Source of the DNA: a bacterium
GTDB taxonomy: Bacteria > Myxococcota_A > Polyangia > Nannocystales > Nannocystaceae
Length of the DNA stretch: 64,000 bases
Direction of reading: 5' to 3'
Assembly (NCBI GenBank): GCA_024742475.1
Contig: JANSYI010000005.1
Location: 62,001-126,000 of the forward strand
In this document: positions 23,569 through 32,799 of the stretch, one piece after another
How the letters are laid out: each line of letters starts with the position of its first letter
Numbering within the stretch: the first letter of the stretch is position 1
Translations under genes and position numbers: made by a program
Notes under the pieces: model-generated
What the model was told of the DNA's origin: nothing
Seen by the model: only the letters and a program-made list of their open reading frames with translations
Database searches by the model: none

Positions 23569-25233
23569 CTAGCAGGTCGGGCAGAACTCGTCCGCGGACG
23601 CCTTGTCCCACTGCGCCTGCAGCAGCTCGGGCGCGCTCTTGTCGAGGAATGCGCGCTCGTGCAGTTCGGGGAACGTCTCGCCGAACGTCTTGACCTCGGT
23701 CGCCGAGACGCGGTGGGTGATGTGTTCTCGGCGGAGGTCCACGGGAGTGTCGAGCCCCGCCGCGCCGCACAGCTCGAGCACGGACTCGACCGTCTTGGCG
23801 TGAAAGCTCGCCACCCGGTGCGCCTTGTCCGTGACGTCGAGCCCCTGCACCAAGCGGGGCTCCTGCGTCGCAACGCCCGCGGGGCACTTGTTGGAGTTGC
23901 ACTTGAGCGCCTGGATGCAGCCGAGGGCGAACATCATGCCTCGCGCCGAGTTGCATGCGTCCGCGCCCCAGGCCAGCTGCAGCAGCACGTGAAACCCCGT
24001 CGCGATCTTTCCCGCGCTGAAGATCTTCACCTGGTCTCGAATGCCGGCGCCGCGCAGGGCGTCGTGTATGAACAGGAGGCCGTCGCGCAGCGGTGCCCCC
24101 ACCGAGTTCGAGAACTCGAGCGGGGCCGCGCCGGTGCCTCCCTCGCCTCCGTCGACCGTGATGAAGTCGGGTCCATCACCCAGCTCGACCATCGCCTTGA
24201 CGATCGCGAGAAACTCGCTGGGGTGGCCGACGCAGAGCTTGATGCCCACCGGCTTCCCGTCGCTGAGCTCGCGCAGCTTGGCCACGAAGAGGATCAGCTC
24301 TCGTGGCGTGGAGAAGGCCGTGTGGCTGGGAGGCGAGAGCACATCCTTGCCCATCGCAACCCCGCGGATCTTCGCGATCTCGGGCGTGACCTTCTTCGCC
24401 GGCAGGATTCCGCCGTGGCCAGGCTTCGCGCCCTGTGAGAGCTTGAGTTCGATCATCTTCACGTTGGGCTTGGTCGCCGTGCCGCGAAACATGTCCGGGT
24501 TGAAGTTGCCGCCCTCGGTGCGGCAGCCGAAGTAGCCGGTGCCGATCTGCCAGATCAGGTCGCCCTCGGGCTCGAGGTGATACGGCGACACACCGCCTTC
24601 ACCGGTGTTGTGCGCGAACGCCCCCATCTTGGCGCCACGATTGAGAGCGAGCACCGCGTTCGGCGAGAGTGAGCCATAGCTCATGGCCGAGATGTTGAAG
24701 ATCGAACAGCTGTACGGCTGCGAACATCGGCCCTCCCCCACCATGATCCGCCCCGCGGACTCATTGGGGTGCTTAGGCTGAAGCGAGTGCGCGATCCAAG
24801 TGTAGCCGACGCCGTAGACGTCGCGCTTGGTGCCAAAGGGCACGGTCGACAGCACATCCTTGGCGCGCTGGTAGATGACCGCTCGGCGCTCGCGGCTGTA
24901 GGGGTTCTCCTCTTGGTCGGACTCTACGAAGTACTGACGCAGCTCCGGCCGAACCGACTCGAACACGTAGCGCATGCGCCCGAGCACCGGGAAGTTGCGA
25001 AGGATCGTGTGGTGCCTTTGCGCGAGGTCGGAGAATCCCATCAGCCCGTACAACGCCGTCAGCGCGCCGAGGACCAGGCCCGCGGGCCAAAACGTCACCC
25101 CCAGCGCCACGCTCAGCGCCACCAGCCCGCCAAACGTCATGAAGAAGGGGACCCGCCCCCAACGCTCCAAGATCGCGGGCACGCGGTCACCGGGACGCTC
25201 CCATCGCTTCACCTTGCGCGCGGTTGCCGACAT
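23569..25233 (-). CDS. FMN-binding glutamate synthase-family protein
   Basis: A 554-aa protein from ATG 25233. Two N-terminal hydrophobic segments (about 30-70) suggest membrane anchoring, followed by the GltB central/FMN barrel domain: S-A-M-S-Y-G-S-L-S, N-T-G-E-G-G, G-A-K-P-G-H-G-G, D-G-G-E-G-G-T-G-A-A-P and a Cys triplet C-I-Q-A-L-K-C-N-S-N-K-C that fits the 3Fe-4S cluster of glutamate synthase. It lacks the amidotransferase domain, so it is not a complete GOGAT; such stand-alone proteins are of uncertain function. Confidence 0.85.
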   Translation of the reverse strand: MSATARKVKRWERPGDRVPAILERWGRVPFFMTFGGLVALSVALGVTFWPAGLVLGALTALYGLMGFSDLAQRHHTILRNFPVLGRMRYVFESVRPELRQYFVESDQEENPYSRERRAVIYQRAKDVLSTVPFGTKRDVYGVGYTWIAHSLQPKHPNESAGRIMVGEGRCSQPYSCSIFNISAMSYGSLSPNAVLALNRGAKMGAFAHNTGEGGVSPYHLEPEGDLIWQIGTGYFGCRTEGGNFNPDMFRGTATKPNVKMIELKLSQGAKPGHGGILPAKKVTPEIAKIRGVAMGKDVLSPPSHTAFSTPRELILFVAKLRELSDGKPVGIKLCVGHPSEFLAIVKAMVELGDGPDFITVDGGEGGTGAAPLEFSNSVGAPLRDGLLFIHDALRGAGIRDQVKIFSAGKIATGFHVLLQLAWGADACNSARGMMFALGCIQALKCNSNKCPAGVATQEPRLVQGLDVTDKAHRVASFHAKTVESVLELCGAAGLDTPVDLRREHITHRVSATEVKTFGETFPELHERAFLDKSAPELLQAQWDKASADEFCPTC

Positions 25234-25300
25234 GCGATCGACGCTATCAGCCGGCCAGCGGTCCACCAAGCAGTAGACCAAACGCCCACAGGGTGCGTTG

Positions 25301-26632
25301 ATGGCAGGACCGATGCTTCGACGCACACTCCCGCTCCTCCTCGTCCTCGGATGCTCTTCGACGCAGGGGACGACGGGCGCCGGTTCCGACGCCACCAACA
25401 CGCAGGATCCTACGCCGAGCCCGACGATGAAGACGGCCCCAGCCCCCGAGCCCCGCCCCGTGTCCGACTCCGATCTCGCCGGCGTCGCCAAGAGCATCAA
25501 CGCGTTCTCGGCGGACCTCTACGCCGCGGCGGCCAAGTCGTCGGGCAACCTCATCGTCTCCCCGTCGAGCGTCGCCATCGCGCTGGGCATGACATATCAG
25601 GGTGCCCGGGGGAGCACCGCCGAGGAGTTCGAGTCCGTGCTGCACATCGCCGACTCGGGGCTCGACGCCGATCTCTGGCACGCCGCCGCCGGCCAGCTCG
25701 GAGAGTCTTGGATGCAGACCGAGCCCGCCGCACAGGGTCAGAAGCCGCCGCCGGAGATCGCCCTGGCCAACCGACTCTTCGGCGCGCAAGGCCTCGAGTT
25801 CGAGCAAGACTTCCTGTCCGCGAGCCACCGGGACTATCGCGCTTCACTCGAGAGGCTCGACTTCACCGCCTTCGAGCAGGCTCGGGCGCACATCAACGAC
25901 TGGGTCGAAGAGCGCACCCGCGACCGCATCGAGGACCTGCTCCCCGAGGGAGCACTCGACAAGGACTCGCGGCTCGTCCTGGCCAACGCGGTCTACTTCA
26001 AGGCCGAGTGGGAGAACCCGTTCCGCGAAGAAGCCACCTCGGATGCGCCCTTCTTCGTCGACGGGAAGGACCGGGCCAACGTACCGACGATGCACACGGT
26101 CGAGTCGTTCCGCCATGCCAAGACGGACGAGGCCACGTGGGTGCAGATGCCCTATGCCGGCTCGCGATTCGCGATGACCCTCGCCGTTCCCACCGAACGC
26201 GACGGACTCGCACGTCTCGAGTCCAGCCTCACCGCCGAGGCGCTCTCGCGCCAGCTCGGGGCGATGAAGCACCAACGCATCCAACTCGCCATGCCGAAGT
26301 TCGAGCTCGAGCCCGCGAAGTCACTGAGGCTGTCCTCGGTGCTTGCGGGCCTCGGGCTGCGGCGAGCGTTCACCGACGACGCCGAGTTCGAGGGCATGGT
26401 GGCGCCCGACGTCGAGCGCCTGAAGATCGACGAGGTCTTTCACAAGGGTTTCATCGCCGTCGACGAAAAGGGCACCGAAGCCGCGGCGGCCACCGCCGTC
26501 GTCATGATGAGAGCCGGCGGCGTCCCGAGCGAGCCGATGAAGGTCGACGTCGACCGGCCCTTCATGTTCGTCATCAGCGACACCCAGACGGGAGCCATCC
26601 TCTTCATGGGCCGCGTCGTCGATCCGCGGTGA
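25301..26632 (+). CDS. Serpin lipoprotein (serine protease inhibitor)
   Basis: A 443-aa serpin behind a lipoprotein signal (L-V-L-G-C) and a Pro/Thr linker to about residue 60. Serpin landmarks: I-V-S-P-S-S-V-A-I-A-L, A-N-x-x-F, N-D-W-V-E-E-R-T, L-V-L-A-N-A-V-Y-F-K-A-E-W, and a hinge E-K-G-T-E-A-A-A-A-T of the inhibitory type (small residues P12-P9). The reactive loop continues A-V-V-M-M-R-A-G-G and is a few residues longer than in antitrypsin, so P1 is either the Arg or the Ala after it. It ends in the usual D-R-P-F-M-F-V-I and F-M-G-R-V. ATG 25301 is preceded by AGGG; ATG 25313 is an alternative. Confidence 0.9.
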   Translation: MAGPMLRRTLPLLLVLGCSSTQGTTGAGSDATNTQDPTPSPTMKTAPAPEPRPVSDSDLAGVAKSINAFSADLYAAAAKSSGNLIVSPSSVAIALGMTYQGARGSTAEEFESVLHIADSGLDADLWHAAAGQLGESWMQTEPAAQGQKPPPEIALANRLFGAQGLEFEQDFLSASHRDYRASLERLDFTAFEQARAHINDWVEERTRDRIEDLLPEGALDKDSRLVLANAVYFKAEWENPFREEATSDAPFFVDGKDRANVPTMHTVESFRHAKTDEATWVQMPYAGSRFAMTLAVPTERDGLARLESSLTAEALSRQLGAMKHQRIQLAMPKFELEPAKSLRLSSVLAGLGLRRAFTDDAEFEGMVAPDVERLKIDEVFHKGFIAVDEKGTEAAAATAVVMMRAGGVPSEPMKVDVDRPFMFVISDTQTGAILFMGRVVDPR

Positions 26633-26898
26633 ACCCCGCGCGTATGCAGAACGGCGTCATCGCCATGCAGAGCAAGGCGCGAAGAGGGAGCTGGTTGGAC
26701 ACCAGTGACCGATGAGCAACGCCGCTGTGCATGGTGAGGGCGGCCTAGCAGAGCCTGCGGCGGGACCGCAGGTTCGAACGGCCCACACGCCGCCCTCCTG
26801 TGAACCCATGTAGGTCCCACGCCCTCCAGCGACAGCGGGCCCGTCCGATGCCTGGATGAAATCAGGGATCAGGTCGCAAGGGTGTTAGAGTGGACCCT

Positions 26899-28983
26899 AT
26901 GCAGTTGCGGAACTGGATTGCTTGTTTGGTGCTCGCTGGAGCCGGCGCAGCGTGCGGTGATGACGACACCGCGAACGCCTCGGGCACCGACGGAGAGACC
27001 GATTCGGGGACCGACACGCGCGACGCAGACAGCGACGCCACGGTCTCCGACTCCGACTCCGACACCGACTCCGGTTCCGAGTCGGACTCGAACTCCGACT
27101 CCGAAGACTCCGACGGCATGCGCTGCGAGGTGGCCGAGGACTGCGATGACGGGGACCCCTGCACCATCGACGTCTGCGGCGAAGGCGGCATGTGCGGCAC
27201 GATGGAAGGCGACACAGTCGCGTGTCGCCCCGAGATCGACGTCGAGTACCCCCCGCGTGCAGCGACCATTCAAGCCAAGAGCCCCGACGAGACCGTCACC
27301 GTCACGGGCACGGTCACCAGCCTCAAGGGCGACATCGAAAGCCTCCGCATCAACGAAGACGAGGTCACCGTCGCAGACGACGGCAGCTTCAGCCACGACG
27401 TCACGCCCTCGGTGGGCGGCAACACGCTCATCCTGGAGACCACCGACTCCGCCGGCCAGGTTCGGCGCCGCGTGCAGTCGTTCCTTTGGGGCACCTCCTA
27501 CGTCAAGCCCACCGAACCCGTCGAAGGCATGGCGCCCGGCGGCCTCGCGATCTACTTCAGCCAAGAGGGCATCGACGATGGCGATAGCAGCGAGCCCTAC
27601 AACGACCTGGCCTCGCTGCTCGGCCTGGCCGTCGGGGGTATCGATTTCGCATCGCTGTTCGCGGGCAACGAGCCCGTTGCCAACGCTGCCGGCTTCGACA
27701 TCTACCTCACCTCCCTCGACTACCAAGACACTACGCTGTCTCTGCAGGCCATCGACGGCGGCCTGGCACTCGAGGCTCAGATCATCGACGTAGACGGCGA
27801 CCTGGTCTTCGACTGCGTCGACGAGGGCCTTTTCTCGTCGTGCACGCTCGCCGGAGGCGACGGAACTGGTGGACTCGACATCGACACCATCACCATCACC
27901 GCCGACGTGATGCTCAGCGTCGATCAGGAGTCGCACGAGCTCATCGTGGAGATCGTCAACCCCAATACCGACATCTCCAACCTCGAGATCTACTCCAACA
28001 ACTGGTGGACCGACTTCCTGCTCGGCCTCGCTGGCGACGCGATCATCGGGGGCTCGGTCGACGACCTCGAGGGCGCGGTCAACGAGTCGCTCGACACCTT
28101 CCTCGGGCCGCTGCTCGGCGAAGGGCTGCAAAACTTCAACTTCAGCACCTCGCTCGACTTCCCGAACATCGGCAACCCCGACGAGACGATCACCATCGAC
28201 CTCATCACCGACTTCGGAGACACCGACTTCCACGACGGCGTGGCTCCGCCCGAGCCTTCACCACCGCAAGGCGGCGCCATCGTGCTGCGCGGCGGCGGCT
28301 TTGCCGACGGCGAAAAGGCCTACGAGGGCCTGGGCTTCCCGCTTCGCAACGGCTGCGAGGTCGACCCGCCGGCCGTCAACCTCACCCGAACCGCGGTGAT
28401 GGAGATCGGCCTGCACGACGACCTCATCAACGAGATCCTCTACGGCGCGTGGAAGGGCGGTCTGCTCGAGTTCCCGCTCCCCGAAGAGCTCATCCCCGAC
28501 TCGGGCTTGGTCAGCGAGCTCGACGTCACCGTCAGCGGCATGCTTCCGCCCGTTGGCATGGACTGCGCGACGGGTGAGCTTCTGGCTCACATCGGCGACA
28601 TCCGCATCGACGCGAGCCTGAACTTGCTCGATGCGCCCGTCAGCTTCACCGCGTTCACCACCGCGGTCGTCCGGGTCAACATCACCGCCGAAGACGGCCA
28701 GATCGGCATCGGCATCGGCGACCTCGAGTCGGTTCACACCGAACTCAACGTCAACGAAGACTCGGCCATCGCCACCGAGGAGACCCTCATCGGCGTGCTG
28801 GAGAACGCGCTCATCGACGGCCTCATCGGAGGCTTGGGCGGCGACTCGCTCGGAGGCATCGAGCTGCCCGAGATCGACCTCAGCGACTCGCTCGGCCTGC
28901 CGCCAGGCACCGCCGTCATCGCCATCCAGATCGAAGAAGCAGTGCGCCAGCCCGGCGTCACCGTGGTGCAGGGCTCGCTGTAG
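26899..28983 (+). CDS. Large lipoprotein with Cys-rich and glucodextranase-B-like modules
   Basis: A 694-aa product; ATG 26899 (or GTG 26890, which has AAGGG at a better distance). Lipobox ends at Cys19, followed by a striking Asp-Ser-Thr linker of about 55 residues, a small Cys-rich repeat (C-D-D-G-D-P-C-T-I-D-V-C) of the type found in myxobacterial and Dictyostelium surface proteins, an Ig-like domain (V-T-V-T-G-T-V-T, D-G-S-F), and about 500 residues of acidic beta-rich sequence with no known motif. Probably an extracellular matrix or adhesion component. The 266 bp before it contain no gene. Confidence 0.8.
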   Translation: MQLRNWIACLVLAGAGAACGDDDTANASGTDGETDSGTDTRDADSDATVSDSDSDTDSGSESDSNSDSEDSDGMRCEVAEDCDDGDPCTIDVCGEGGMCGTMEGDTVACRPEIDVEYPPRAATIQAKSPDETVTVTGTVTSLKGDIESLRINEDEVTVADDGSFSHDVTPSVGGNTLILETTDSAGQVRRRVQSFLWGTSYVKPTEPVEGMAPGGLAIYFSQEGIDDGDSSEPYNDLASLLGLAVGGIDFASLFAGNEPVANAAGFDIYLTSLDYQDTTLSLQAIDGGLALEAQIIDVDGDLVFDCVDEGLFSSCTLAGGDGTGGLDIDTITITADVMLSVDQESHELIVEIVNPNTDISNLEIYSNNWWTDFLLGLAGDAIIGGSVDDLEGAVNESLDTFLGPLLGEGLQNFNFSTSLDFPNIGNPDETITIDLITDFGDTDFHDGVAPPEPSPPQGGAIVLRGGGFADGEKAYEGLGFPLRNGCEVDPPAVNLTRTAVMEIGLHDDLINEILYGAWKGGLLEFPLPEELIPDSGLVSELDVTVSGMLPPVGMDCATGELLAHIGDIRIDASLNLLDAPVSFTAFTTAVVRVNITAEDGQIGIGIGDLESVHTELNVNEDSAIATEETLIGVLENALIDGLIGGLGGDSLGGIELPEIDLSDSLGLPPGTAVIAIQIEEAVRQPGVTVVQGSL

Positions 28984-29035
28984 CCGCCCGCGCTTCAACT
29001 CGACCCGCTGCGGCGACGCGGCGGGTCGCTCCAAT

Positions 29036-30070
29036 TCAGATGCACTCGGACACGGAGACCGAGTCCGCGGGTACCGCCTGAAGGGCCTGGCACGCCTCGG
29101 GGCACAGCGCGACGCCGAAGGCGGTCGAGAAGAACGCCGCGTAGCTGATCTCGCCGCCATCGACCTCGCACCCACTCGGCCCGTCGATGCGTTCCGCCAG
29201 CACGGTGCCGGCCGGCGTGTCGAACTCGAGCAGCACGGGGTCGGCGTCCGTCGCCCACGTGCACGAGTATCGCTCCTCGCCGAGGCGATTCACCTGCATC
29301 ACCATCTGCGCCAGGGTTTCGTAGTCCGACACCGTGCCTCCGGACTCGTCGACGACCTGCGCGAGCAGTGCGTTGGCATTGAAGAGATTCTCGTCGCATT
29401 CGGGACAGGAGACGTGCACGCGCAGCGACAGCTCTCCGTCGAGCACCAGCGCGCCCAGGCCCTTGGGTGGCATGAAGTCGGGACGGTGCGTGATGTACCA
29501 GAGGTTCGAGACCGGGCCCGAGGTCTGCGGCATGGGGTCGCGGAACACGCAGTCGAACCGGCCGAACGTCGCAAGCGTGTCGAAAGGCGACTGGGCCGAA
29601 TCGTAGGGGACGATGATGCGCCGCGGGTTGGAGGGGCACTCGTTGACGCCGCAGCCCTCCAGACACTCGACCTGCACATCGACCGAGGCGGCAACTCCTT
29701 CGGGCACGATGATTGCGAGGTTGTTGGCCTCGGGCGCCGACAGGGCGTCGAGCGCCGCGGCGACCGTGGATGCAGGCACTTCGTTGTCGATCAGCACCGC
29801 AATGTCGGCGGGTACACGCGGCGGATCGGCGGAGACGAGCTCGCACTCGAATCCCGAACTCCCGCTCGAGCCGTCGAGCACCCCCGAGGACGTGCTCGTG
29901 GTCGAATCATCCGAGGTCGTAGCGTCACCCGAAGTGGATGACGAAGTTCCGGCCGGCTCTCCCGAGGACGCGTCTGCGCCCGAGCCCGAGCCCGAGCCCG
30001 AGCCCGGCGGGTCGGCGAAGCAGCCGGCGAGGCACAGCGCGAGGGCGCACGGAAACCATCGATCGCTCAT
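29036..30070 (-). CDS. Lipoprotein, degenerate VWA-like, tandem paralogue (second copy)
   Basis: A 344-aa lipoprotein, lipobox L-A-G-C (Cys17), Ser/Gly/Thr linker, then G-S-S-G-S-S-G-F-E-C-E-L, a strand D-I-A-V-L-I-D-N-E that mimics a VWA beta-1 strand but lacks the D-x-S-x-S metal site, several Cys pairs, and a C-P-E-C-D-E-N motif shared with its neighbour (C-P-M-C-D-E-N). It is the downstream member of a duplicated pair, 38 bp after the first copy. A surface binding protein is likely; no enzyme motif. Confidence 0.8.
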   Translation of the reverse strand: MSDRWFPCALALCLAGCFADPPGSGSGSGSGADASSGEPAGTSSSTSGDATTSDDSTTSTSSGVLDGSSGSSGFECELVSADPPRVPADIAVLIDNEVPASTVAAALDALSAPEANNLAIIVPEGVAASVDVQVECLEGCGVNECPSNPRRIIVPYDSAQSPFDTLATFGRFDCVFRDPMPQTSGPVSNLWYITHRPDFMPPKGLGALVLDGELSLRVHVSCPECDENLFNANALLAQVVDESGGTVSDYETLAQMVMQVNRLGEERYSCTWATDADPVLLEFDTPAGTVLAERIDGPSGCEVDGGEISYAAFFSTAFGVALCPEACQALQAVPADSVSVSECI

Positions 30071-30108
30071 GCGAGGAACGTAACACCGGCGCGGGCGGCC
30101 AGCTGCGG

Positions 30109-31143
30109 CTATTGGCAGCCGAACACTCCGGCGGCCTGTTCGGGGAGCGTCTGCACGATGGTGCAGGGCTGCGGACACAGTCGGAACACGAGGTCGGGTC
30201 CGCTCCCTTCCTCGACGTAGAAGCCCTCGGGACTGCACGCTCCCTCGCCATCAACCTCGGCGAGGAACAGGTACTCTGGTTTCTCCTCGCCCGTTTGCAG
30301 CTCGGCGACGACCAGCGGCGGGAGCTCGGCGGATGCCCACCCGCACGACAATCGCGACGCGGCGATGAGGTCGGCCTGGACGCCCACGGCCATGGGGTTG
30401 TTGCTGTTGGAGACGGTTCCGAGCGTGTTCTCCACCGCCGCCATGAGAGCACCCGAGACGTTGCCAAAGTTCTCGTCGCACATCGGGCACGACAGGTGGA
30501 CCCGCAAGCTCAGCGCCGCGACCGTCTGCATGAACTCCGGCGGCAGCTCCTGCAGCGGGTCGTCGGTGATCAGCCACAAGTGCTTCGTCGGACCCGAGGT
30601 CGGGTTGCCTGGCGGCGGCTCGCGCAGAATGCACGCGTATTCCTCGGTGGCAGTCAGCGCTTCGATGGCGGAACCGGTGTACGGGGTGATCACCCGCACC
30701 GCCGGGTCCTGGTCACACATGCCGCACCCCAGGTCGCAGGGGATGCCCTTGACCTCGGGCGCCTGGTCCTGGGGTACCAGGACGGCCACGTTCGTTCCCG
30801 GCCCCACCAGCCCCGCCCCTCCGCTCAACAGCGACCCGACATCCAGACTCGCGCCCTCGTCGATCAACACCACCACGTCCGACTCGACGCTCGGCACGTC
30901 GAAGTCGAAGAGCTCGCACTCGAACCCCGAGCTCCCGCTCGAACCGTCCACCACGCCCGTGGAGGTGCCCTCCGGCTGCCCCGTGCTGTCCGCCGCCGTC
31001 TCTGTGGACTCGCTCCCCTGGCCCGAGGAGCCTGCGCCGGTCGACGAGGACGTGCTCCCGCCGCTTCCTCCGCTGCTCGGCGGGTCCGAGAAACACCCCG
31101 TGAGCGCGAACACGAGCGAGAGACAACCCAAGCGATATTCCAT
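30109..31143 (-). CDS. Lipoprotein, degenerate VWA-like, tandem paralogue (first copy)
   Basis: A 344-aa product, exactly as long as its downstream paralogue and with Cys17 at the same place (L-T-G-C). Linker, then D-V-V-V-L-I-D-E-G with the VWA metal site lost, F-E-C-E-L-F-D-F-D, C-G-M-C and C-P-M-C-D-E-N motifs, and a Cys-rich end. Overall identity to the second copy is moderate, so this is an old duplication. The divergent hydroxylase gene starts 86 bp away. Confidence 0.8.
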   Translation of the reverse strand: MEYRLGCLSLVFALTGCFSDPPSSGGSGGSTSSSTGAGSSGQGSESTETAADSTGQPEGTSTGVVDGSSGSSGFECELFDFDVPSVESDVVVLIDEGASLDVGSLLSGGAGLVGPGTNVAVLVPQDQAPEVKGIPCDLGCGMCDQDPAVRVITPYTGSAIEALTATEEYACILREPPPGNPTSGPTKHLWLITDDPLQELPPEFMQTVAALSLRVHLSCPMCDENFGNVSGALMAAVENTLGTVSNSNNPMAVGVQADLIAASRLSCGWASAELPPLVVAELQTGEEKPEYLFLAEVDGEGACSPEGFYVEEGSGPDLVFRLCPQPCTIVQTLPEQAAGVFGCQ

Positions 31144-31228
31144 ACATCGGATCTTAACACGCAGACGGCCCGAGCCGCGTGCTTCGTCGCACGGTCTGGC
31201 CTGAAGAACTGACCTACCCTGCCCGACC

Positions 31229-31903
31229 ATGTCGCTGCTTTGGATCCTGATCCTCGTGCTGGCCTCCTCGGGCGCGATGTTCTTCGGAGTCCAGATCGCC
31301 TGGAGTTCATCTCGACTCGAGTCCAGCCGCATCCGGCCGCACATGTCGCGGAAGGTCAAAGGACCCAAGCTGTACAAGCGCATCGGGGGCAACCTCGTCA
31401 TGTCTGGAGCGCTCGTCTTTGCGTTGACCTACGGCGCAGGAGGCTGGCTCATCGACGACGCGCAGACGTTTGGCCCAGGATCGGTGCTGCTCGCGATCGC
31501 GATCCTGCTCGTCTACGACTTCTTCTACTACTTGATGCACCGCTTCGCCTTTCACGGTGTCGGGTGGCTCAAGAAGGTGCACGCGGTCCACCACATCGTC
31601 CGCGCGCCGACGGCGATCGAGAGCCTGTTCCTGCATCCCGTGGAGACCTTCCTGGGGCAGTTCCTGCTCACCGCCGTGGCGTGCGTGATGGGCCCGCTCC
31701 ACCCGCTGACCTGGGGTCTGATCCTGCTCGTGCACTCGAACCTCAACATCATCGTGCACGCCGGGCTCGACATCGACGCGTTCGGGTTGCGTACGCTCAG
31801 CGCGTTGGCCCGCAAGCACGCCACGCACCACGTCAGCATGCGGGGCGGAAACTTCGCGTCGCTCACCCCGCTGTGGGACATGCTCTTCGGCACGGCCGAG
31901 TGA
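31229..31903 (+). CDS. Fatty acid hydroxylase / sterol desaturase superfamily protein
   Basis: A 224-aa integral membrane di-iron enzyme with 4-5 hydrophobic segments. The histidine boxes are complete: H-R-F-A-F-H, H-A-V-H-H, H-P-V-E, H-S-N-L-N and H-A-T-H-H-V-S-M. The family hydroxylates or desaturates lipids, sterols or carotenoids at the membrane using O2. Substrate unknown; no lipid gene cluster is adjacent. Confidence 0.87.
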   Translation: MSLLWILILVLASSGAMFFGVQIAWSSSRLESSRIRPHMSRKVKGPKLYKRIGGNLVMSGALVFALTYGAGGWLIDDAQTFGPGSVLLAIAILLVYDFFYYLMHRFAFHGVGWLKKVHAVHHIVRAPTAIESLFLHPVETFLGQFLLTAVACVMGPLHPLTWGLILLVHSNLNIIVHAGLDIDAFGLRTLSALARKHATHHVSMRGGNFASLTPLWDMLFGTAE

Positions 31904-31956
31904 GCGCCTACCCAGCTTCGAGTTGCCAACCGGGGTCGCCGCCGTAGAGTCCGGCC

Positions 31957-32787
31957 GTGCCCGAAGGTCCCGAGATTCGCCGCGCCGCAGACCGCGTGGC
32001 CAAGGCCGTCGTCGGAGCCGAGATCACCGGCGTCGAGTTTGGTCTGCCCGCGCTCACGCAGTACCAGGCCGAGCTCTCCACGTCCGAGGTCACCGAGGTC
32101 ACCACGCGCGGCAAGGGCATGCTCACTCGCTTCGCCTGCGGCCTGACGGTGTTCAGCCACAACCAGCTCTACGGCAAGTGGATGGTTACCGCGAAGCCTC
32201 AGCTGCCCACGACGCGTCGCTCCCTGCGTTTCGCGATCTACACGCCCAAGCGGTGGGCCCTGCTCTATAGCGCCAGCACGATCGAGGTCGTGCCCGATGG
32301 CGCCGTCGAGGAGATCCCATTCATCGCGGGGCTCGGGCCCGACTGCCTCGATCGCCTCACCACCCCAGCCAAGGTCCGTCGCCGCCTGTCCAGTCGGAGA
32401 TTTCATCGTCGAGGGCTCACCGCGCTGCTGCTCGACCAGAGCTTCATCGCCGGGCTGGGCAACTACCTGCGCTCGGAAATCCTCTTCGAGGCAGGCGTGC
32501 ACCCCGACCTCCGGCCGGTCGACTGCACCGAGGCCCAGCGAGCCGCGCTCGCAAAAGCGATCGTCGCGATGCCCCGCCGCTCGTACAAGACCGGAGGCAT
32601 CACGACGGACCCCAAGCTCGCCGAGGCCCTCAAAGAGCAAGGGCACCGTCGCCGCGACTATCGCCACTGGGTGTTCCGGCGAGGCGGACAGCCGTGTTAC
32701 CGCTGCGGCGACACCGTCGTCGACGGCGAACACGGCGGCCGCCGCACGAGCCACTGCCCTACCTGTCAGCCGCCGCCTCAACGCTGA
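31957..32787 (+). CDS. Formamidopyrimidine-DNA glycosylase/endonuclease VIII family
   Basis: A 276-aa base-excision repair enzyme from GTG 31957. The N-terminus M-P-E-G-P-E-I supplies the catalytic Pro2 and Glu3; D-Q-S-F-I-A-G-L-G-N-Y-L-R-S-E-I is the helix-two-turn-helix region, and a C-terminal zinc finger C-Y-R-C...C-P-T-C includes the conserved Arg-Arg-Thr before it. The M-P-E-G-P-E start favours Nei/NeiL over MutM (usually M-P-E-L-P-E). Confidence 0.88.
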   Translation: MPEGPEIRRAADRVAKAVVGAEITGVEFGLPALTQYQAELSTSEVTEVTTRGKGMLTRFACGLTVFSHNQLYGKWMVTAKPQLPTTRRSLRFAIYTPKRWALLYSASTIEVVPDGAVEEIPFIAGLGPDCLDRLTTPAKVRRRLSSRRFHRRGLTALLLDQSFIAGLGNYLRSEILFEAGVHPDLRPVDCTEAQRAALAKAIVAMPRRSYKTGGITTDPKLAEALKEQGHRRRDYRHWVFRRGGQPCYRCGDTVVDGEHGGRRTSHCPTCQPPPQR

Positions 32788-32799
32788 TACGCTCCGCGC

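Noticed and set aside
26745..26795. A tRNA T-arm-like string (ggttcgaac) after the serpin gene
   Set aside because: The flanking bases do not form the 5-bp T stem, and no acceptor stem, D-arm or anticodon arm could be drawn around it.
29938..31212. Long plus-strand frame across the two lipoprotein genes
   Set aside because: It is the antisense shadow of two well-supported lipoproteins and is Arg/His-rich with no domain.
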